From contig DXMV01000006.1 of the NCBI GenBank assembly GCA_019414055.1, positions 1-64,000 on the forward strand: a DNA stretch of 64,000 nucleotides, given 5' to 3'. This stretch comes from Collinsella sp. GTDB lineage: Bacteria; Actinomycetota; Coriobacteriia; Coriobacteriales; Coriobacteriaceae. The translations under genes were made by a program, and so were the position numbers. The notes below the pieces were generated by a model. That model searched no databases, had not been told where the DNA came from, and worked only from the letters and a program-made list of their open reading frames with translations. Shown here in pieces: positions 50,071 through 58,187 of the stretch; position 1 is the first letter of the stretch; every line of letters starts with the position of its first letter.

Positions 50071-50706
50071 TTGGACAGCTATTTTACTCTGCAATCGAAT
50101 ATTGAGGCTTCGGGCGAGTTTGTGGACCGCAAGAGCCGGTTTATTGCCCAGCTGGTCCATATTGAGTCTGAGGATGAGGCGAATGCCTTTATCGAGATGG
50201 TTCGCAAGCGTCATTACGACGCTCGACACAATGTTCCCGCGTGGATATTGGTCGATGGACGTGAGCGCCAGAGCGATGATGGTGAGCCGAGCCGTACGAG
50301 CGGCATGCCGACGCTCGAGGTGCTGCGCGGCGCAGGGCTCAAAAATGTTTGCTGCGTGGTGACGCGCTATTTTGGCGGCACGCTGTTGGGGCCGGGCGGC
50401 CTGGTTCGCGCCTATACCGCGGCGACGCAGGCGGCGGTGGCTGCGGCTCAGGAGGCCGGGCAGATCGTTGAGATGACGAGCGTCGTGCCGGTTGATGTGC
50501 GTGTGGCCTATCCGCAATACGAGCAGGTACTTCGTTTGGCGCAGGATTGTGGCGCCAAGGTTTCGGATACGGATTATGCGGATGCCGTGACACTTCATTT
50601 GGTGTTTAAGGCGGGGGAGCAGAAGCCGTTTTGTGCCAAGATGCGCGAGCTTATGGCGGGGCGCGAACAGATTGAGGTCGGCGCCCCCGAATTTGCCGAG
50701 TTCTAA
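50071..50706 (+). CDS. YigZ / IMPACT family protein (UPF0029)
   Basis: YigZ proteins have an N-terminal RNase-PH-like UPF0029 domain related to eukaryotic IMPACT, and a C-terminal DUF1949 ferredoxin-like domain; the bacterial role is uncertain. The 211-residue protein has EFVDRKSRFIAQL, RHYDARHNVPAW, SDDGEPSRTSGMP and VVTRYFGGTLLGPGGLVRAYT in the first domain. The start is a TTG, either 50,068 or 50,071; the latter is better spaced from GAGGGG. Length (about 205-215) is typical. Confidence 0.9.
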   Translation: MDSYFTLQSNIEASGEFVDRKSRFIAQLVHIESEDEANAFIEMVRKRHYDARHNVPAWILVDGRERQSDDGEPSRTSGMPTLEVLRGAGLKNVCCVVTRYFGGTLLGPGGLVRAYTAATQAAVAAAQEAGQIVEMTSVVPVDVRVAYPQYEQVLRLAQDCGAKVSDTDYADAVTLHLVFKAGEQKPFCAKMRELMAGREQIEVGAPEFAEF

Positions 50707-50709
50707 CGG

Positions 50710-50760
50710 CGATGGCCGGTGTACTTTTGGATGGATCCCCAGCGCGCCGGCCGTCGTTTT
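50710..50760. terminator. Terminator between YigZ and the convergent gene
   Basis: CGATGGCCGG (50,710) pairs with CCGGCCGTCG (50,747-50,756, one wobble), followed by TTTT. The 27-nt loop contains GGATGGATCC. Confidence 0.7.
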
Positions 50761-50773
50761 ATGCTGCTGCCGG

Positions 50774-51220
50774 TTACTCGGCGAGCTGCTTTAGCACATC
50801 GCAGGCGATCTCGACGGCATCGTCGATGCAGCCGGGGCAGCTGCGGAGCGGACCCTTGTCCGATCCGATGCCCTTGAGCGTGCCGCAGACGGTCGTCGTG
50901 TTCTTCTCGCCAAAACGCTTGGCGATTTCGCGCGACAGCTTGTAGGTCTGGCCCTTGGTCTTGGGGTTTTCCATACCGTCGCTCATTACAAAGCCCATGA
51001 TGGCCACGGCGCCCGAGATGGCACCGCAGGTTTCGGTCATGCCGCCCATGCCGGCGCCAAAACCCTCGGTGAGGGTAAACGCGGTCTCGGGGTCGAGTCC
51101 GACGGCGGGCGCAAGAGTGCAAGCAACGGCTTGTGCGCAGTTAAAGCCGCGGGCGTGGTATTCGGCAGCCTGAGCCTGGCAGGTGGCAGTGTTGAGCTGG
51201 GTGGTATCGATCTGCTTCAT
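50774..51220 (-). CDS. C_GCAxxG_C_C family protein
   Basis: Family PF09719, named for conserved Cys and Gly spacing and common in anaerobes; thought to bind a metal or redox cofactor, function unknown. The 148-residue protein has GFNCAQAVACTLAP near residue 30, FGAGMGGMTETCGAISGAV near 60 and a late RSCPGCIDDAV. ATG 51,220 lies after AAGGAGACAACG; the longer frame is not used. It is divergent from the sulfhydrylase gene. Confidence 0.88.
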   Translation of the reverse strand: MKQIDTTQLNTATCQAQAAEYHARGFNCAQAVACTLAPAVGLDPETAFTLTEGFGAGMGGMTETCGAISGAVAIMGFVMSDGMENPKTKGQTYKLSREIAKRFGEKNTTTVCGTLKGIGSDKGPLRSCPGCIDDAVEIACDVLKQLAE

Positions 51221-51335
51221 CGTTGTCTCCTTGATTGCGGTGTTCCCGCCTATGGTACCCTTGCCGGCGCATTCGCTTATCGAGACCGCAGTGCATATCT
51301 CATTGTTTTTCTCCATCGAACACTTTCTTAAGATT

Positions 51336-51366
51336 TGGGACAAATAAACCTGATTAATTTGTCCCA
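51336..51366. promoter_or_regulatory. Dyad TGGGACAAAT between divergent genes
   Basis: TGGGACAAAT (51,336-51,345) and ATTTGTCCCA (51,357-51,366) are perfect inverted copies 11 nt apart. It lies between the C_GCAxxG_C_C and sulfhydrylase genes and could be an operator for either. No riboswitch was recognised in 51,221-51,489. Confidence 0.45.
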
Positions 51367-51489
51367 TAAGGTTGAGACGAATGCCTGATCCTTTTGTCAC
51401 ATAACCTACTTTGGTGATGGGTTGAGAGGGGTGCGGGGTAGCGGTATCGTGAACCGAATAAAAACAAAACCCAAGTAAGGGAGTTGGAT

Positions 51490-52773
51490 ATGAGCGAGCA
51501 GACCATCGGTACCACGTGTGTTCAGGGCGGTTATCGCCCGGGCGATGCAGAGCCGCGTCAGGTGCCTATCTACCAGTCAACCACGTGGAAGTACGACACG
51601 TCCGAGCACATGGGCAAGCTGTTTGACTTGGAGGAGTCGGGCTACTTCTACAGCCGCCTGCAGAATCCCACGTGCGACCTGGTTGCCGCCAAGATCTGCG
51701 AGATGGAGGGCGGTACCGCGGCGATGCTCACGAGCTCGGGCATGGCTGCGAACTTCCTCGCCATCTTTAACGTGGCCGGTGCCGGCGATCATGTGGTCGC
51801 AAGCTCTGCTATCTACGGCGGTACCTACAACCTGCTTGCCCATACCATGGGTCGCATGGGCGTTACCTGCACGTTCGTTGCCCCCGACTGCACCGATGAG
51901 GAGCTCGAGGCTGCCTTTGAGCCCAACACCAAGCTCGTCTTTGGCGAGACGATCGCCAACCCCGCCCTCGCCGTGCTCGATATTGAGCGCTTTGCCAAGG
52001 CCGCGCATGACCACGGCGTGCCGCTGATGGTCGACAACACCTTCCCGACGCCCGTGATGTGCCGTCCTTTTGAGTGGGGCGCCGACATCGTTACGCACTC
52101 CACCACCAAGTATATGGATGGCCACGCTGCCTACCTGGGCGGCGTGATCGTCGACCACGGCCAGTTTGACTGGATGGCTCATGCGGACAAGTTCCCGGGC
52201 CTCACCACGCCCGACGAGAGCTACCACGGCGTGACCTATGCCGAGAAGTTCGGTCGCGAGGGCGCCTTCATTACCAAGGCCACCGCTCAACTCATGCGCG
52301 ATCTTGGCCCCATGCAGAACCCGCAGGCGGCGTTTTTCCTGAACAGCTCGCTCGAGAGCCTGCATGTGCGCATGCCGCGTCATTGCGAGAACGGCCTGGC
52401 CGTTGCCAAGTTCCTGCAGAGCCATCCCAAGGTGCGCTTCGTGAGCTATCCGGGCCTGGAGGGCGACAAGTACTATGACCTGGCTCAGAAGTACATGCCC
52501 AACGGTACCTGCGGCGTCGTGAGCTTTGGCTTTAACGGTGGTCGCGCGGCGGCCGAGACCTTTATGAAGAGCCTCAAGCTCGCCCAGATCGCCACGCACG
52601 TGGCCGACGCCCGCACTTGCTGCCTGCATCCCGCTAACGCTACGCACCGCCAGATGAACGATGAGGAGCTCATCGCCTGCGGCATCTCTGCCGACATGGT
52701 GCGCCTGTCGTGCGGCCTCGAGGACACGGCCGATCTGATTGCCGACCTTGAGCAGGCGCTCGAGCAGTGCTAG
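51490..52773 (+). CDS. O-acetylhomoserine sulfhydrylase-type PLP enzyme
   Basis: Cys/Met-metabolism PLP family, best match MetY, which makes homocysteine from O-acetylhomoserine and sulfide. The 427-residue length suits MetY (about 430) rather than the shorter MetB or methionine gamma-lyase, but the latter remains possible. Blocks: QVPIYQSTTWKYD, YSRLQNPTCD, MLTSSGMAAN, ETIANPALAVLDI, VDNTFPTPVMCRPFEWGADI and the PLP lysine in HSTTKYMDGH. ATG 51,490 has GGGAG at 6 nt. A sulfide-producing enzyme is encoded at 45,419, though not adjacent. Confidence 0.85.
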   Translation: MSEQTIGTTCVQGGYRPGDAEPRQVPIYQSTTWKYDTSEHMGKLFDLEESGYFYSRLQNPTCDLVAAKICEMEGGTAAMLTSSGMAANFLAIFNVAGAGDHVVASSAIYGGTYNLLAHTMGRMGVTCTFVAPDCTDEELEAAFEPNTKLVFGETIANPALAVLDIERFAKAAHDHGVPLMVDNTFPTPVMCRPFEWGADIVTHSTTKYMDGHAAYLGGVIVDHGQFDWMAHADKFPGLTTPDESYHGVTYAEKFGREGAFITKATAQLMRDLGPMQNPQAAFFLNSSLESLHVRMPRHCENGLAVAKFLQSHPKVRFVSYPGLEGDKYYDLAQKYMPNGTCGVVSFGFNGGRAAAETFMKSLKLAQIATHVADARTCCLHPANATHRQMNDEELIACGISADMVRLSCGLEDTADLIADLEQALEQC

Positions 52774-52842
52774 GCTAGCCTTCGTACAAGGCGCCGGTAC
52801 GGGCAGATTGCCTCGGCGACCTTTCGTTCCGATTCCGTAGGC

Positions 52843-52888
52843 GGGGCCCCAATCGCGACTATTTGCAGGCGATTGGGGCTCCGTTTTT
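52843..52888 (+). terminator. Intrinsic terminator after the sulfhydrylase gene
   Basis: GGGGCCCCAATCGC pairs with GCGATTGGGGCTCC (one G-T wobble), followed by TTTTT. Confidence 0.9.
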
Positions 52889-52914
52889 GTGTTGCGCCAC
52901 TCGAAAGGATAGAT

Positions 52915-54219
52915 ATGGAGAAGACCGCAGAGCAGCTGCGCCGCGAGCACCTTGCCCTTGAGGGCGACACCCATGGCAAGAACAAATGGGCGATTCTGTT
53001 TACCGTGCTCATCATGACGTTTATGGCGTGCCTGGATTCGACCGTCGTGACCGTGGCGTTGCCCGTGATGCAAAAGGAGCTGGGTGTGGGTCTCGACCGC
53101 ATTCAGCTGGTGAGCTCGGTGTATCTGCTTGCGACGTGCGTGGCCATGCTACCGTTTGGTCGTTTGGGCGACGTGCGCGGCAAGGTGGGTGTGTTCCAGC
53201 TGGGCGTAGTCGTCTTTACGGTCGGTTCGCTGCTGTGCGGCCTTTCGGCTTCGCTCGAGGTTCTCATTCTGGCGCGCATTGTTCAGGGCGTTGGTTGCGC
53301 GGCGGCCATGGCCAACAACATGGGTATCATCACCGAGTCGTTTCCGGCGCGCGAGCGCGGTCGTGCCATGGGCATTCTCGCGACCTTCGTGGCCCTTGGC
53401 ATGATGTGCGGCCCCGTGCTCGGCGGCATGCTGGTAGCAAGTTTTCCCTGGGAGAGCATCTTTCTTATTAACCTGCCCATTGGCGTCATCTCGTTTATCG
53501 TCGGGCTCCACACGCTGCCGCATGTTAAGCCGGAGGCCGGCGAGCGCCCCATGTCCCTGATCGAGGCTGCTCGTCGCTGCTTTGCAAATTCGGCCTTTAC
53601 CATCAACCTTGCTTGCATGCTCATCGTGTTCGTTGGTATTGGCGCATCCGAGTTTATTCTGCCGTTCTATTTTCAGGACGCCCACGGCTTTGGTTCCGAC
53701 ATCTCTGGACTACTCTTTTTGGCGCTGCCGATGGTGAATGCCTTTATCGGCCCGCTTTCGGGCACGGTTTCGGACCGTGTTGGCTGCGAGGGCCCCACGG
53801 CAGTCGGCCTGGGCGTGTACGTATGCGGTCTCTTTGCGGTAAGTACGCTTGACGCGCACTCTTCCATCCCAGTGATCGTGTGCTGTGTCGCGTTTATGTC
53901 GTGCGGCACGTCGATTTTCCAGAGTCCCAACAACTCGCTGTACATGGGTTCGGCTCCGCGCGAAGCGCTCGGCTTTGCGGGCAGCCTGGGCAGCCTGGCG
54001 CGCTATGCGGGTATGGCAGTGGGCATTACGGCGGCGTCGCATATCCTGTATGGGCAGATGAGTGTGGCGATGGGCGAGGCCGTGACCAGTTTTGTTGCAG
54101 GCCGTCCGGATGTGTTCCTGTTTGGTTTTCGTTCGGTGTTCTACGTGCTCATGGCTGTGGCGGCAGCGGGCTTTGCGCTTGCCATGGTGCGTTTGGTGAA
54201 GATGCGCGCCCGCCATTAG
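52915..54219 (+). CDS. MFS transporter, drug-exporter-like
   Basis: Major facilitator protein of 434 residues with about 12 membrane helices and a hydrophilic N-terminus. The helix-1 block MTFMACLDSTVVTVALPVMQ, motif A GRLGDVRGK and RIVQGVGCAAAMANNMGII are typical of DHA-type multidrug efflux pumps. The second half has GTVSDRVGCEGP and SPNNSLYMGSAPREA. ATG 52,915 has GAAAGGAT upstream. The substrate is unknown; no regulator gene adjoins. xpt follows after 156 nt. Confidence 0.86.
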   Translation: MEKTAEQLRREHLALEGDTHGKNKWAILFTVLIMTFMACLDSTVVTVALPVMQKELGVGLDRIQLVSSVYLLATCVAMLPFGRLGDVRGKVGVFQLGVVVFTVGSLLCGLSASLEVLILARIVQGVGCAAAMANNMGIITESFPARERGRAMGILATFVALGMMCGPVLGGMLVASFPWESIFLINLPIGVISFIVGLHTLPHVKPEAGERPMSLIEAARRCFANSAFTINLACMLIVFVGIGASEFILPFYFQDAHGFGSDISGLLFLALPMVNAFIGPLSGTVSDRVGCEGPTAVGLGVYVCGLFAVSTLDAHSSIPVIVCCVAFMSCGTSIFQSPNNSLYMGSAPREALGFAGSLGSLARYAGMAVGITAASHILYGQMSVAMGEAVTSFVAGRPDVFLFGFRSVFYVLMAVAAAGFALAMVRLVKMRARH

Positions 54220-54375
54220 CGTGTTGGGAGGCTGTCTGCTACGTATTCGCGCCGTCTCAAAAACTGGTTTGTGGTGCGATGCGGCTTGTGGGGCGGGCGG
54301 GGGTCGGTCCGTGGTAGACTATCGAACAACGTTTATTAATCGCGCGGTATCGTTGCCGCGAGAAGGGGTTGCGCC

Positions 54376-54954
54376 ATGCAGGAGCTTGAGGATCGTATTC
54401 GCCATGACGGCATCGTAAAGGCCGGTAACGTCCTTAAGGTTGATGCCTTCCTCAACCACCAGTGCGACGTTGAGCTGTTCGACCACATGGGCGCCGAGTG
54501 GGCCCGTCTGTTCAAGGATGTCGAGATCAACAAGATCCTGACGATTGAGGCTTCGGGCATTGGTATGGCTTGCATTGCAGCCCAGCACTTTGGCGGCGTG
54601 CCGGTGGTCTTTGCCAAGAAGGCCCAGTCCATTAACCTCGACGGCGAGCAGTATGCCACGACCATCTACTCCTTTACCAAGCAGAAGGAGTACCCGGTCA
54701 TCGTTGGCAAGCGTTTCTTGTCCGAGGGCGACAAGGTCCTGATCATCGACGACTTCTTGGCCAACGGCTGCGCGCTCGAGGGTCTTATCAAGATCTGCGA
54801 GGCCGCGGGCGCCGAGGTTTCCGGCATTGGCATTGCGGTGGAGAAGGGCTTCCAGGGCGGTGGCGATAAGCTCCGCGAGCGCGGCTTCCGCGTTGAGAGC
54901 CTGGCCCGTATCGCCGATATGGACTGCGAGAACGGCGAGATCACCTTCGCCTAA
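54376..54954 (+). CDS. xpt: Xanthine phosphoribosyltransferase
   Basis: Xpt salvages xanthine with PRPP to XMP. The 192-residue protein has the family start LEDRIRHDGIVKAGNVLKVD (within 20 shown as two parts), FLNHQCDVEL, the PRPP-contact VLIIDDFLANGCALEGLIK near residue 118 and EASGIGMACIAAQ. ATG 54,376 follows AAGGGG. A TGGTAGACT extended -10 lies near 54,311-54,320. No purine riboswitch fold was recognised in the 156-nt leader. Confidence 0.94.
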   Translation: MQELEDRIRHDGIVKAGNVLKVDAFLNHQCDVELFDHMGAEWARLFKDVEINKILTIEASGIGMACIAAQHFGGVPVVFAKKAQSINLDGEQYATTIYSFTKQKEYPVIVGKRFLSEGDKVLIIDDFLANGCALEGLIKICEAAGAEVSGIGIAVEKGFQGGGDKLRERGFRVESLARIADMDCENGEITFA

Positions 54955-54981
54955 GTGCGCAACACAAGCGATTGGTATGCG

Positions 54982-55017
54982 ATGTGACAAAGGGACTGTC
55001 CCTTTGTCACATTTTTT
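54982..55017 (+). terminator. Intrinsic terminator after xpt
   Basis: ATGTGACAAAGGGAC and GTCCCTTTGTCACAT are perfect inverted copies (54,982-54,996, 54,998-55,012) followed by six T. The arm sequence recurs in shorter form in other hairpins here. Confidence 0.88.
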
Positions 55018-55037
55018 GTATGAGGGGAGGTGTTGAT

Positions 55038-55418
55038 ATGGATGAGAACAAGATGGGATGGCGCGAATATGCGCGCTATGCCGAGATGTCGGCCGAGGAG
55101 CTGGCGCGCGATTGCGAGGTACAGGTGTTTCGCGCGACGGGTCCGGGCGGCCAAGGTGTGAACACGACGGACTCGGCGGTGCGCATGAAGCATATTCCTT
55201 CGGGGATTACCGTGACGGCACGCGAGAGCCGCAGCCAGTTCCAAAATCGCTCGAGCTGCCTGCGTAAGCTGCGCGCCGAGCTTGAGCGTCGTGGGCGTCC
55301 GCCGCGCCGACGCGTAAAGACCAAGGTGCCTCAGCGCTCCCGCCAGCGCAGGCTCAACGACAAGCACTTTAATGCCATCAAAAAGGCTACTCGTCGCAAG
55401 CCGGGCAGCGACGAGTAG
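55038..55418 (+). CDS. Small release-factor-like (RF-1 domain) ribosome rescue protein
   Basis: The 126-residue protein has only the peptidyl-tRNA hydrolase domain of release factors, with FRATGPGGQGVNTTDSAV (GGQ at 37-39), RMKHIPSGITVTARESRS and QNRSSCLRKL. A basic C-terminal tail (RRGRPPRRRVKTK, RSRQRR) could sit in the mRNA channel, as in ArfB and mitochondrial mtRF-R. KHIPSGI-V is closer to mtRF-R/RF2-like proteins than to ArfB. There are no codon-recognition domains. ATG 55,038 has GGGGAGG upstream. A 12-bp hairpin covers its stop codon. Confidence 0.85.
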   Translation: MDENKMGWREYARYAEMSAEELARDCEVQVFRATGPGGQGVNTTDSAVRMKHIPSGITVTARESRSQFQNRSSCLRKLRAELERRGRPPRRRVKTKVPQRSRQRRLNDKHFNAIKKATRRKPGSDE

Positions 55419-55420
55419 CC
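55385..55420 (+). terminator. Hairpin overlapping the RF-like gene stop
   Basis: GGCTACTCGTCG (55,385-55,396) pairs perfectly with CGACGAGTAGCC (55,409-55,420); the 3' arm contains the TAG stop. A second, larger hairpin follows directly. Confidence 0.65.
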
Positions 55421-55426
55421 TCCTCA

Positions 55427-55497
55427 TAAGTTGCGGTGAAATAGGGACTGTTTTTCGGCTTTAGCTGCATAAACAGTCCCTATTTCACCGCAACTTA
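55427..55497. repeat. Perfect 27-bp hairpin of the GTTGCGGTGAAATA family (copy 2)
   Basis: Arms 55,427-55,453 and 55,471-55,497 pair without mismatch; the left begins TAAGTTGCGGTGAAATAGGG. Loop 17 nt with GCT-TT-AGC. It fills the gap between convergent genes, 8 nt from each stop. Copy 1 (34,587) has the same arms with drift. Confidence 0.88.
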
Positions 55498-55504
55498 GGG
55501 GTGG

Positions 55505-56467
55505 CTAGCGGGTGGGGCGCCAGACGTGGAGGGCGCCGGCAAGGATGTCGACCTCGATGCGCGAGGCGACAACGGGCTCGCCGTCGGCCTGGATGGGGTA
55601 GTCGGGCTCCTCGAACGTGAGCTCGGCATGGCGGCAGCGGCGCATGCGAATCGGCGGCAGTTTGGTATGGTGGCCGTCTTTGGCCGAAAGGAACATGGGC
55701 AGGGCAACCGCGCGTGGGACGGGGCCGCAGGCGTAGCAGACGTCGAGTATGCCGTCGCAGGGATCGGCATCGGGACAGATGCGATAGCCCGAGCCATAGG
55801 TGGGGCCCAGCTGAATTGCCATGATGATCGCCCTCACGCGCTTGGCGGGCGCGCCGTCAAAGCTGACTGTCATGGGGTAGTTGCGATAGCGCAGGCCAAA
55901 CTGCTCAAGTCCCGAGAGGGTGTAGAGCGGCGCGCCTGTCAAGCCGGTCTTTTTGCGCAGCTCGGTGGTGCCAAGGCCGATGGCAGCATCGATGCCGACC
56001 GAAAGCGTCTGGTCGTAGTACTCAACGGTAGCCTCGCCGTTGCCGCTCGCAGGGTTCCATGAGCGAATGCGCCCGATGTCCTGACGTTGCAGCTCGCAGG
56101 TGAGCAGCGCGCCAAAATCCTTGCCGGAGAAATCGTCGATACCGAGCGTTTGGGCAAAATCGTTGCCGGAGCCAACGGGCAGGACGGCAAGGGCGGGACG
56201 GACCGCTTCTTCTTGCGCCATCAAGCCATTGACGACTTCGTGGATCACGCCGTCGCCGCCAAGGGCGATAACGGTGCGATAGCCCTGGGCCTGTGCGGCA
56301 AGCTCCTTGGCGTGCCCCGTGCGTTCGGTCAGCACCAGGTCAAACTGGGATGCGCGCGCGGTCATATCCAAAAAGCGCTGCAGGCGCTCGGCAACTTCGC
56401 GTGCCGCACCCGACTGGGCGGCTGGGTTGGCGATGATGAGCGTGCGACCAAAATCAGTTGCGTGCAT
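55505..56467 (-). CDS. Diacylglycerol/lipid kinase family protein
   Basis: DAGK-catalytic-domain protein (YegS/DgkB type) that probably phosphorylates diacylglycerol or another lipid. The 320-residue protein has IIANPAAQSG near the start, the nucleotide loop VIALGGDGVIHEVVNGL near residue 75, AVLPVGSGNDFAQTLGI and a C-terminal beta domain with PIQADGEP. ATG 56,467 has GGGAG at 7 nt; ATG 56,491 is also in frame. It lies 87 nt after the anion-transporter gene in the same direction and may be co-transcribed. Confidence 0.9.
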   Translation of the reverse strand: MHATDFGRTLIIANPAAQSGAAREVAERLQRFLDMTARASQFDLVLTERTGHAKELAAQAQGYRTVIALGGDGVIHEVVNGLMAQEEAVRPALAVLPVGSGNDFAQTLGIDDFSGKDFGALLTCELQRQDIGRIRSWNPASGNGEATVEYYDQTLSVGIDAAIGLGTTELRKKTGLTGAPLYTLSGLEQFGLRYRNYPMTVSFDGAPAKRVRAIIMAIQLGPTYGSGYRICPDADPCDGILDVCYACGPVPRAVALPMFLSAKDGHHTKLPPIRMRRCRHAELTFEEPDYPIQADGEPVVASRIEVDILAGALHVWRPTR

Positions 56468-56554
56468 GGGGCGACTCCCGGCGTATGGCATGACGGTGCG
56501 GTCACGCTCGGGTCGAATTGCCCCCGATTGTGGCTGCACGGCGAATACTTACGT

Positions 56555-57976
56555 CTACTGTATCAGGTCGTTGTGGCGCTCGATAGCATCCGCCACCGTA
56601 CCACCCTCGTCCACGATAAGCGAGCGGCGCTTGGGTGAGATGATGCGCTGGGCGGGGTACACGCCGCGGTGTCCGCCGGTTAGGTAGCTGATAAAGGCCA
56701 CGATGACAAAGAACCCGGCGGCCGTGCCGTGGAACAGGTCGATGGCCATCATGCAGGTGGTGATGGGCACGTTGAGGCCGGCGCAGAACACGCCGAGCAT
56801 GCCGAGGGCCGCCAGAAAACTGGGGTCAAGCCCGGTAAGGCAACCGATCCAGCCACCGAGTGCCGCACCGATGCCAAACAGGGGCGTGACCTCGCCGCCT
56901 TGGAAGCCCGCGCCCAGGGTAAGCGCTGTGACGACCAACTTGATGGCTGCGTCCGCCAGGGTGGTGTTGCCGGCAAAACCGGCGCCGGAAAGCCACGTGG
57001 AAAGGCCGGCGTAGTCCCAGGCGTCGAGGAGGGCATAGGCGGCCAAAACCACGAGTGCGCCTATGAGTGCGCGGACGAGGTAATTGGTGATAAAGCGACC
57101 GTACAGGCTCTTGACGGTTCGAACCGACCAGGCAAAGAGGCGTGCCGTCAGGCCGAAGATAATTGCGCTGATAACAACGATGGCAACCGTCCGTGGTGTC
57201 ATGTTGGGAACGCTGGCGATGACATTCGCCTCGTACTCGGTTCCCAAGGCGAGCGATGTAAAGTAGCCGGTAAATGAGGCGACGAGGCAGTAGATGCCCG
57301 CGGTGTAGTCGATCTTGCCGATAAAGCACATCTCCATGCCAAAGAAAGCTCCGGCAAGGGGCGAACCGAATACGGCGCCAAAGGCCGACGAGATGCCGGC
57401 GAGCATGAGGTCGTGGTGGTCATGCTTTTTGAGGTGGGCGAGGCTCGAGATGTTGCTGGCGATGGTGCCACCAATCTGCACCGCAGCTCCCTCGCGACCG
57501 GCCGACCCGCCCGTTAGGTGCGTGAGCGTGGAACAGACGAAGGTGAGGACGGCCATGCGCATATGGATGAGGCGTGTGCCCAGAGCGGAGTCGATGACCA
57601 GGTTGTTTCCGCGTTTGGCGGCAAGACCGTGGTTTTTGTACACCCATGCGGTGGCAACGCCCACAACGGGAAACAGCGCGTAAATCCATGCATGGTGCTC
57701 GCGATAGTCGGTCGCGATATTCAGCGAGGCCAAAAACGCCCAAGCGGCAACGCCCATGGCAAGCGAGACGATAACGACGAGTACGAGCAACTTGGCGCTC
57801 GCGAGTAGGTTGCGGGCGTTGCGGCGCGTGTCGGCAGCCAAGAGATGCTCGGAGCGGGTGAGCTGTTGCCTGCCTGCCATGATGACGTCATTAAGGGAGA
57901 AAAAGCCGCCGTCGTCGGGCGACTGGGAATGATCCTGCGCCTCGTTTGCGCTTTCGGGTTTGTCGGTAAAAGCCAT
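56555..57976 (-). CDS. CLC family anion/proton antiporter, CLC-F (fluoride) type
   Basis: The 473-residue protein has a hydrophilic N-terminus of about 60 residues and about ten membrane helices. The block RGNNLVIDSA, then LTHLTGGSAGREGAAVQIGG, and FQGGEVTPLFGIGAALGG match the fluoride-exporting CLC-F clade, which lacks the Cl-selective GSGIP and GxFxP motifs of classic CLCs. The usual gating Glu is kept (GREGA instead of GREGP). It would export F- in exchange for H+. A TATAAT lies on the minus strand at plus 58,006-58,011; AGAGGAAC is the SD. No fluoride riboswitch was seen upstream. Confidence 0.83.
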   Translation of the reverse strand: MAFTDKPESANEAQDHSQSPDDGGFFSLNDVIMAGRQQLTRSEHLLAADTRRNARNLLASAKLLVLVVIVSLAMGVAAWAFLASLNIATDYREHHAWIYALFPVVGVATAWVYKNHGLAAKRGNNLVIDSALGTRLIHMRMAVLTFVCSTLTHLTGGSAGREGAAVQIGGTIASNISSLAHLKKHDHHDLMLAGISSAFGAVFGSPLAGAFFGMEMCFIGKIDYTAGIYCLVASFTGYFTSLALGTEYEANVIASVPNMTPRTVAIVVISAIIFGLTARLFAWSVRTVKSLYGRFITNYLVRALIGALVVLAAYALLDAWDYAGLSTWLSGAGFAGNTTLADAAIKLVVTALTLGAGFQGGEVTPLFGIGAALGGWIGCLTGLDPSFLAALGMLGVFCAGLNVPITTCMMAIDLFHGTAAGFFVIVAFISYLTGGHRGVYPAQRIISPKRRSLIVDEGGTVADAIERHNDLIQ

Positions 57977-58187
57977 ACGTTCCTCTTTTTGGTTGCAACA
58001 GGAGCATTATAGAACGCGGTAAACGCGACGAGCCGGTGGGTTGGTTTTGGTTTTGTTTCGCGGCTTGCGGCCGACAGATGTATTTGCGGGTACAGGCCAA
58101 GTCGCGGTCGCGCGTCGAGGGATTATACTGAGAGAAACATAAAGAATCGGCGCTTTTGTTGCGCGCCGCAGCATGCTAGAGGTGTAT

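Noticed and set aside
51367..51489. SAM riboswitch before the sulfhydrylase gene
   Set aside because: No SAM-I landmark pairing or conserved bulge sequence could be found in this short leader.
54220..54375. Purine riboswitch before xpt
   Set aside because: The three-way junction sequences typical of the guanine aptamer (such as TATAA...GGG...TCTAC) are absent.
57977..58187. Fluoride riboswitch before the CLC-F gene
   Set aside because: The conserved GG-GATGG...TCCCCC core was not found on the minus strand.
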